In this document: piece after piece, positions 56,561 to 64,000 of the stretch
How positions within the stretch are numbered: position 1 is the first letter of the stretch
Layout: every line of letters begins with the position of its first letter
From: Capitulum mitella
Taxonomy: Eukaryota; Arthropoda; Thecostraca; Pollicipedomorpha; Pollicipedidae
Direction of reading: 5' to 3'
DNA: 64,000 nucleotides
NCBI GenBank assembly: GCA_030062745.1
Contig: CP099839.1
Span: 20,841,324-20,905,323 of the forward strand
Notes under the pieces: model-generated
The model's database searches: none
What the model was told of the DNA's origin: nothing
The model's input: only the letters and a program-made list of their open reading frames with translations
Program-made: the position numbers and the translations under genes

Positions 56561-57244
56561 TGGGCGAGTAGCAGCCACAGGAGACGCTTCTGGAAGCCAT
56601 GCCAGGCCGTTTTGCGGTAGTTTCGGACGAATTTTCATTTCTTTACATACCGTCGTGTAAGCCAACATTTCACAACACCCTGATGTGAGTGCATGAGATG
56701 TTGGTGACTGGCCATCCATATAGTCTACAGAATGTCTGGAGACTGAAGACTTGAGATCCGTGGTACATCGCCCGGGGTAATGCGACGTCATATATACGTG
56801 GGCTATATATGTTGAAAACAAAGAGTGTTTCGATGAGCAACGGCGTTTTGACTGGCCATGACAATGACGCGAAGGACACATTTTACATGTGTGGAGAGGG
56901 GGAAGGGGCGTAGGGACTAAGGACGGAGCCAGACAAAAGTATTTCTGATGTTAAGAGCTCGATCCACATTTGCGAATGTTTTCCGTCATTGATTTCGACA
57001 TAATAATGACAGTTACGGAATTTGCACACGCAAAATAAATTTATACATGCACTGGCAGTGGCAGGTCTAAAAGATAGTAAAAATTAAGAGGAGAAACAAG
57101 AACACGAGACAAATGATTTGGTTTCACCAGTGCATCACTAACGTTTTCGGTAACGACAGTGCCTCCTGTTCTGGTTTCCTGGACCAGCCAATGACGCCTT
57201 TAATAAACTGTAGCCTATGGTTTTGGCAAGAGTTATCTAAAACT
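56561..57244. other. Unassigned sequence
   Basis: It may include decayed A interior, but I cannot trace it. No gene is recognised. Confidence 0.3.
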
Positions 57245-58410
57245 TATCAAGCCTAAGCCCCCTATTTCTCGTATAAAAGCTTCAAAATCTCCCTTGCCCT
57301 AAACTTTTTCGCTCGCCACTTTCAGAATTCTGAAGCAGCCTCATGAAACGTGGTCGCTTTGCGTACCTACTCTTTTACGTATTACGTCAAATTTGAATAA
57401 TTTCATTTTGACTACGGGCGGAGCCACACCTGTTTTGGGAGGCACCTTAGGCAAGTTTTGGCTCTGGTGAAGGTAACTGTAAAATCGTTGCCAAAAACAG
57501 TTTTTTTAAGATAGAAATTTAAATCTTCCATGAGTGTATAGCTAAATAAGTGAACAACGATAAAGCATTTTTAACCTGAGGTAATTTCAAACCGTCAAGA
57601 TAAAGTCAAAGGTCAGAATTTGCTTTTATGTGAATATTTTTGACACTTATTTTGAAATAAAGAAATAGGAACAGTGGAAACGCAACAAGACGTCCTGTAC
57701 TTGCGTTTTAAGTTTGAGATAAAAATGAAGTCGGGTCACGGAGCTATGACCTAAGATGTCCGAGCGTGCACCCTGTATCAGGATGGTCAAAAGCAGGACT
57801 TCTCGAAATGTAGTTAATTCTAGTGATTAGAGTCGTTTTCAGGCACTTAATAGTGTTTGAAAACATTCTCCTTCTTTATAAGCCTAAGGTCATTCCATGT
57901 GGTTCTGCGGTCATTGGAGTTCGTAAGTTAATCTGATGAACAGACGACCATGAGAGTTTCCCCTTTTCATACCCTTGGCACCACCTACGCCAACAACATA
58001 CAAATAAATGCAAACGATTGGTACTTCTTAGCCATGAAATAACTTGCAGTACCTAAAAAGTATTTTTGCCTTGTATTTTTGTCATTTTCCCCGAGAAATA
58101 TATTGCTAAGTCAAACATCGTGAACACCTATGAATAATCTCAAAATTTTGAATTACGAGTGGAGGAGAAAACTTCAGTCGATTAGCTCTCGACTATGCCT
58201 ATTGCATAAAAATCGATCCATAAACATCGAAGTTATAACAAATGAAAACTGCCCCTTTTCTGACTCTTTCGCTCCTATCTATCCACCCCTCAACGGTTTT
58301 AAAAACTATTTTTATATAAATGTAGTTCACGCCATGGCAAATCGATTGAAGTTTGTCACGATGAAATCGGGCGGATAGTTCTTGAGATCTGGGGGTGGCA
58401 GGTTAAAGTT
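57245..58410 (-). mobile_element. Family A, near full-length inverted copy
   Basis: Read in reverse it runs from a GGTTAAAG end at 58401-58408 with AGATCTCAAGAACTATCCGC, through the GATTAGCTCTCGACTATGCC and TTTTCATACCCTTGGCACC segments, GGGTCACGGAGCTATGACCT, TTTTTAAGATAGAAATTTAA and CTCATGAAACGTGGTCGCTT, to CCCCCTATTTCTCG near 57260. Length is close to the intact copy. The left TTAA is not preserved. Confidence 0.7.
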
Positions 58411-58540
58411 GGACCAATCGCAGGAGGTGGATCGTCTTTAAGCAATGGACAGGCTCAGGCCTGATAACTTAACCTTCCCCAAATATGAATTTCTCATCGG
58501 ATTCTCGCCATAAAACCAGCAATTAAGTGTTTTTAATATT

Positions 58541-58622
58541 TTTTCCTATCATCATCATCATCATCTCTCTCCCTCCTCCTCCTTCCCTCTCCCTCTTCTC
58601 TCTTCCCTCTCTCTTTCTCTTT
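58541..58622. repeat. (ATC)n / pyrimidine-rich microsatellite
   Basis: Six ATC units followed by a CT/CCT-rich run. Confidence 0.93.
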
Positions 58623-60959
58623 TGTTATTTGATGTTTGCATCCTGAACAAAGGGTGTCTGGTTATCTGTCTGTCTGTAGTTAAATCTTGTCTGCAATCCT
58701 GTGACCAAACGACTCAATGGGCTGGCATACCGCGTGTCGTTGAAACGGTTTCATGCGCTAAGTCGCGCGGAGTACCATTGAGGGCGCAACCTTTCAGGCG
58801 TCTTCTGCCCGACCGCCTCGCCTAGAGGCCTCCAGGAAAACGTTACCTCACCGTGCAGTGGAGACATGAAATACCCTGCCACCCATCGTTCGCCACTGCA
58901 AGCGACTGCAGTCTTATGAAACTAGCTCACGACTTTATCGCTCGAAAGTGTCTTGACTTTTACCGACTTTTGCACCGCTACATTTTTTGACCTCATTGTT
59001 CCCGTCACCGGACTCGTCAAATTTTCGATTACAAAACACACATGACCGTGTCCCTGTACAAAACCGTACATCTCCCAGTTCATTCTTGCTCCATTTCTAG
59101 GTCAGGTCATCACATTGCATTTTCATTGTCATCATGGTGTCACGATCTTGTTTTTTTTCCTAGCATCCTGGTCATGCTTTTAGCTTTCATTTTACGGCTG
59201 GACTTTAGATGCCCTACGTTATATTTGCGCTGGGTTTTTTATTGAAGCTATGACGTAAAATACTGTGTCCACGGAAACATACTAAGATTAACAATGAATA
59301 AAGAAAAATAAACTAAATAGATAAAACTAAATAGATAAAACTAGATAAATATAGCACATGAATTAACTTTCGTCGCGCTGCGCCCTGTCGCTGGCGCGTG
59401 CTGCACTTTTGAAGAGGATTTTTAGCCCATAGGAGTACCACGTAAAACGAGAATCACGACAAGCGTCAAACATCGTCTTAGTTTTGGCGAGTTTGATGCG
59501 CATCCAAAGGTCAGATCGGCGCGAAACGAACCAACTTAGAACGAGGGTTATAGATAATTGCGTAACAGATGATTGCGTGGTGTCCAGCACGTTTTAATGT
59601 GCTCGGTACGGGCCACGTCAAAACGTTGACAATGTGAAAAGGCTGCTTCTGAGAGTTTCCAAGGAATGGCTGTGGTGCTGGCGACCCAGAGATCGAAGCA
59701 ACGTAGAAAAAACACAACGGTGAAGCTGAACGTACCGCATTTCGTTTGTACCGAGGCCAAACGGTCCTGGCCCACGGTTCGAGCGTCAGTCTGCCGCATA
59801 GCCGCATAGCCTTGGATGTGTTGAAACCAACGTCGTAACCCAGGTTCTTTGGAGGTCGGGACATTGCGGTGGGCTAAAAGGCCCACAACTTCAGACGGCC
59901 TTCACGCACTGAAAAAAGTCATTCAGGGCGTCAGGGAGAGGACGTTATCCAGGCCGACCCTTTCTTGGCTACGATACCTGTTGATAGCTCGCAAGGAACA
60001 AAAACGTGATGGCATTCAGTATATGAAAAAAGATAGTTGGTTGCCTCTTTCTTACCGTACAAGGTACAAGCGACTCAACTGAAGACATGTTTGTTTCCCG
60101 CCGTGTCACCCAGTGCATTCTTGTAGATGACCAAATAACTCGGGGTTTCAGAAGTGGAAATGGACATATCGCCCCACCCCCCTTCCCCCGATGCGTTTAT
60201 ACCAGATATAAAATAAGGCACTGTTTTGCAGGAATGTAGAATTCTGTTGTTTTTTGTCATGACTGGTGGTTGAAAATTTAGTAGCATCTGGACCCATGTG
60301 AGACTGATCCCAGTCATGTCAGGTCACGAAGGTGTAAGGCCGTTTTCATTGACACGTTCTGTGACGTCGCAGTTTTCTTACAAACTAATGCATTGCTTTT
60401 GCAAAAAGAGGTTAAAACTTCAGTCCAGCCCCATCAAAAACGTTCTTGAAGGTCTTATAACCTCTGGTAGGCTTTCGAATGTCGGCTGATTTTATTGACC
60501 TCGTCTATCTTTTTGGGAATTCGGAAGATTTCAAACATGGCAGAGGTAATATAAGCGATAGAGATCATATGTCTGGCCCCGAAAATTGTGAAAAGTCATA
60601 TATGTTGATGTCACATCATTTGGGAACAAATATTAGATTTCATTGATAATTTATTACTGCCCTACCAACCACGCCAAAGCCAATTCGGAATCTGACGTAA
60701 GATGCTCATTTGATCTGACGTGGGGGTCAACGCAGGGTTACAACTAAATATTGATTTGCCAGAAGCATGACGACGGCATTGCAAGAGATTCACATATCAA
60801 CGGTGACCAAACGTAGTAAATTGCCTGGCAAAAAGGGAAATTTCGCTTGGACCGTAAAAGTTTCCCGTGGGGTGACAATTGACGCTTGTCTTACTTCATA
60901 GGCGACGGTCATAGAGAAAATCCGTTTTTCTGACACTTTATCGCTTTCGTCGGCTGTTT
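58623..60959. other. Mostly unassigned sequence
   Basis: Frames at 59363-59590, 59511-59864 and 59548-59886 on the minus strand overlap without a domain. 59300-59350 has AACTAAATAGATAA repeated three times. 60480-60600 (GACCTCGTCTATC, AAACATGGCAGAGGTAATAT) resembles 53920-53990. No gene is recognised. Confidence 0.3.
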
Positions 60960-61019
60960 ATTGGCGGCGGCCCATAACGAGCTGGTCCGTTTTTCTCCAC
61001 CGACGAAAGGTGCCGATGG

Positions 61020-61730
61020 AGCCTGGCGGACATGTGTCCGGACACCAGCTGTGGGCCCGGCCGATATGTGTCCGGACACCAGCTGTGGGCCCGGCGGACG
61101 TGTGGCCGGACACCAGCTGTGGGCCTGGCGGATATGTGTCCAGACACCAGCTGTGGGCCTGGCGGATATGTGTCCGGACACCAGCTGTGGGCCCGGCGGA
61201 TATGTGTCCAGACACCAGCTGTGGGCCTGGAGGATATGTGTCCAGACACCAGCTGTGGGCCTGGCGGATATGTGTCCAGACACCAGCTGTGGGCCTGGCG
61301 GATATGTGTCCAGACACCAGCTGTGGGCCCGGCCGATATGTGTCCGGACACCAGCTGTGGGCCCGGCGGACGTGTGGCCGGACACCAGCTGTGGGCCCGG
61401 CGGATATGTGTCCGGACACCAACTGTGGGCTCGGCGGACATGTGTCCGGACACCAGCTGTGGGCCTGGCGGATATGTGTCCAGACACCAGCTGTGGGCCT
61501 GGCGGACATGTGTCCGGACACCAGCTGTGGGCCTGGCGGACATGTGTCCGGACACCAGCTGTGGGCCTGGCGGATATGTGTCCGGACACCAGCTGTGGGC
61601 CTGGCGGACATGTGTCCGAGGAACAGCCGTGAGGCCGGCGGACATGTGTCCGAGGAACAGCCGTGAGCCCGGCGAACATGTGCCCGAAGGACAGCCGTAG
61701 GCCTGACGGACACGTGTCCGGAGACCAGCT
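61020..61730 (+). repeat. 34-bp minisatellite, 17 canonical plus ~4 decayed units
   Basis: The unit reads GGCCTGGCGGATATGTGTCC, (A/G)GACACCAGCTGTG. GACACC starts at 61041, 61075 and so on to 61585, exactly 34 apart. Variant blocks recur at 272 bp (8 units): GGCCGATATGTG then GGACGTGTGGCCGG at 61059-61110 and again at 61331-61382. Because 34 is not a multiple of 3 and the unit has no stops, long frames run in all phases (the longest, minus 60958-62082, 374 residues). These are not accepted as genes. Units after 61620 are decayed (GAGGAACAGCCGTGAG). Confidence 0.93.
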
Positions 61731-62100
61731 GAGTGCGATACCAATTACAGACCGACGCGGGTCCAGCTCGGCGTGCGGCCGTCGGCCGGCGTGAGACCGC
61801 CATCCTGACCGTGTCTGCTGATAGGGATCGATTTATTTTGCGGCCGGTCGATTCATTTCGCCGGTGGGGCAGGTCAGGCCGCGTTCGGGGCGTGTTTGTT
61901 TTTGTAAGCCGGATGGGTTCGATCGGCGCTGATCCGACGAGTGAAGTCGGCGGCCGCGGCCGGCCGGCACAGCGTGCCCGCACGAATACGACGCTCTGGG
62001 AAACACGATGTCGCCGAGAGCCTGCGCTCTGCTCTTTTTCGCCCCTAAACTGCGCCGTGCCGACACTGCCTGCGGGCTGCACAGTTTTGCATGAACGCTG
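61731..62100. other. CpG-rich block adjoining the 34-bp minisatellite
   Basis: CpG-dense, with open frames on both strands (for example plus 61733-62101) and no domain. This is the same block-plus-minisatellite arrangement as at 12885-14450. Confidence 0.4.
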
Positions 62101-63209
62101 ATGTTGACGGAAATCGAACCGCGGATGATTTCGAAAGGGTGGTCTTTGGTTGAATCTGGAAGGTTGGTGATTTTCCTTTTTTTTGTTCTGGTTCTGACCT
62201 GTTGGTTTTTGTTATCCCTGATTTTCTTGCAGTGGATTTCTCTTGAAATCGATGCCGAGGGGCCGATTACCCCTACTCCTTTGTAGTCTGACGATCTGCA
62301 GTACCGATTGCGACGAAATATTAGCTTAAACGAAAGTTTGTGACCTGAACTAACGTTTCATATATGCGAAAATACCGAAACTGAAATTAGTGGCAACTTC
62401 AGGAGGGGGAAAAATGGCTGGTTTGCGTCCTGTGGCGTAACGTCTATAGCGTAACATCCTGTAACGCGACATGGACTTACTTTAACTCTGATATTACCAT
62501 TTAGGCTTGTATTTCATCTGAGGCATGCTTGGAAGCAATTTTTGAAGTATGTCTGAATTCAGGATCTGAAGCATAGGGCAGTTTTCTGCGAACTTGTAGG
62601 GTATTTTTCACTCAGTTTGCCGTATTGCCAAGGCAAATCTCAAATCTCAATTTACGTGAAAAGGTGATTTAAACCTGTCAGATACGCCAATGGCGCGTTC
62701 AGGAGCTAAAATAGGGGAACCCATTGTAGTGTACCTTTCTGTACTGAACCCATTGTAACCAACTGAGTGTCATTGCTGTGCAGTAAGACCAAACTATAAT
62801 TATTGTTTTGTTGTGTCTTTCGTTTATTTGTCCTGGATACGCTCCTGTCAATGCATGTACAAGTATATGTTCTTTATGCATGTCCCCCAAATGCCACGAT
62901 GATGCTGAAATTAGTGATGTAAATCATTAGCTGGTGTGAATCAAAGTCTGAGCCTGCGAATTTTTCCACCTGGTTCCAGCGTTAATCCTTATTATGTTCC
63001 CACGGCAACCTGCATCATTTACATCAACGTTATGGGATTTAAAAACGTTTTCTTGTGGAGCCATGTCTTGTTTTCTTCACACAGAACCAACCCACACACG
63101 ACGCTGCATTACACTTTTTTTACTCCATGCATCCTTGGCCATCTCCAAACATTTTTTCAGATGATGCGATGGGCAATTATCATAAACGTCACTCACTGAA
63201 ATCATAACA
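62101..63209. other. Unassigned sequence
   Basis: CAATGGCGCGTTCAGG at 62688 resembles 4730-4742 of family D, but too little is shared to call a copy. No gene is recognised. Confidence 0.3.
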
Positions 63210-63475
63210 CTGCTAAATAACGGATTGGAGCGCCGATATCTAAACGGTTGAGCACATGTCTGACATAACCACGAAATGGCCTGACATACCTCCCAGAAAC
63301 GTCTCCTGACTTTCCTTCTTTCTTTTGTAGAATGCTCAAATTTTCACATAACGTACAAAGAGAACACATAGGAAAAGTCGCCAAATTTCAGAGCGATGAT
63401 ACAAATGTTTGGCTTTGGCACCGAACAAACCTCCGGGGCCTAATCACCCCCCCCCCGCGCCCTCCCGCATGAAAC
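63210..63475 (+). mobile_element. Family A, 3' end
   Basis: GACATACCTCCCAGAAACGT, CTCCTGACTTTCCTTC, ACATAGGAAAAGTCGCCAAA and a C-run/GC terminal block follow the A 3' end. The closing GGGTTAA is degraded. Confidence 0.58.
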
Positions 63476-63789
63476 AAGGTTGAGAAACAGCTGCAATGAA
63501 ATAAATTATTTACACTACGTTCGTCAAAAGAAAAGTTTCACGGCTGTCTTACGCAAAATAAATCCACAAAAACTTATCATGCTACTCGTACATGTAATTC
63601 CAAGGAACTGGAACCCACCTCAGCATCGACAATGTCGCAAGAATTCTTGTTTTCGTCGCCACATGTGCGTATAGCTCTTTAAACTCCCGGATAATTCGCA
63701 ATTTGCAGGTCATACAGATAAGTAACTGAGATTACTCTTTACGTTCAAGGCCACGTATTCTATGGCCCCATTTGCGATGCCTGGTGAAT

Positions 63790-63940
63790 GAACTGCCTCT
63801 CTCTCCCTCTCCCTCCCTCTCTGCCTCTCTCTCTCTTTCCCTTTCTTTCTCTCTCTTTTCTTTCTTTCTTTCTGCCTTTCTTTCCCTCTGCCCTTCTCTC
63901 TCCATCTCTCCATCTTTTTTCCCTGCCTTCTCTTCCTGTT
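63790..63940. repeat. Pyrimidine-rich low-complexity tract
   Basis: CT, CCT and CTTT units over 150 bases, giving a spurious Arg/Glu/Lys-rich frame on the minus strand. Confidence 0.92.
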
Positions 63941-64000
63941 AGCCCTAGCCCGCTAGTTGGTGGCTTCTGCTTGCGTCCTCCTCCCCCGTCCTCCGTCCTT

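Noticed and set aside
61020-61620. p53-type response elements (GGACATGTGT)
   Set aside because: One mismatch to the half-site in a repeat unit is easily chance, and no spacing-matched pair was found.
60958-62082. 374-residue minus-strand frame and four other frames over 200 residues
   Set aside because: All are products of a stop-free 34-bp tandem repeat; both strands and several phases are open over the same DNA.

Overview
The window reads as non-genic animal DNA, most likely from a marine invertebrate. The reasons are: no dense gene array, long stretches without open frames, abundant (TA)n, (CA)n, (TC)n and (TGTC)n microsatellites, several minisatellites, strong GC-content swings with CpG-rich blocks, and many divergent copies of a few short non-coding transposon families rich in TGACCT/AGGTCA hexamers. 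A degraded tyrosine-recombinase gene of the Crypton/KIAA1958 kind, common in amphioxus, hemichordate and lophotrochozoan genomes, fits this. I cannot name the species, and I find no host gene I can assign with confidence.

Layout. 1-11100 is a mosaic of TTAA-flanked element families. Family A has an intact 1.2-kb copy at 7483-8701 inserted inside an older, inverted copy of itself; families C and D are here too. 11118-12262 holds the one recognisable protein relic, a frameshifted tyrosine recombinase on the minus strand. 12885-14450 is a 42/43-bp minisatellite fused to a CpG-rich block. 14480-16860 is family E. 17767-18981 and 28753-29981 are two well-preserved copies of family B, also TTAA-flanked and 1.2 kb. 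Between them lie diverged short-period satellites (19925-21890 and 27590-28040), a D copy and two abutting A copies. 31300-35400 is GC-rich, with three minisatellite stretches and no convincing gene. 37640-40760 holds D and E copies; the E copy is split by a 394-bp hAT-type miniature element with an exact 8-bp target duplication. 41240-47600 is mostly unassigned sequence with microsatellites. 47870-52580 holds more A, B and D copies. 52770-56345 and 60960-62100 are further CpG-rich blocks, each joined to its own minisatellite (50, 33 and 34 bp). 56400-58410 and 63210-63470 are A copies.

How the parts relate. The window is built mainly by transposition and tandem amplification. The A and B families have TTAA at both ends, a CCC start next to it, short terminal inverted repeats and no transposase, so they look like piggyBac-type non-autonomous elements moved from elsewhere. 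Their interiors share clustered AGGTCA half-sites. Each CpG-rich block lies beside a minisatellite of unrelated sequence, a recurring arrangement I cannot explain from known families. All homology statements come from reading the sequence by eye; family boundaries are approximate except where terminal repeats or target duplications fix them.
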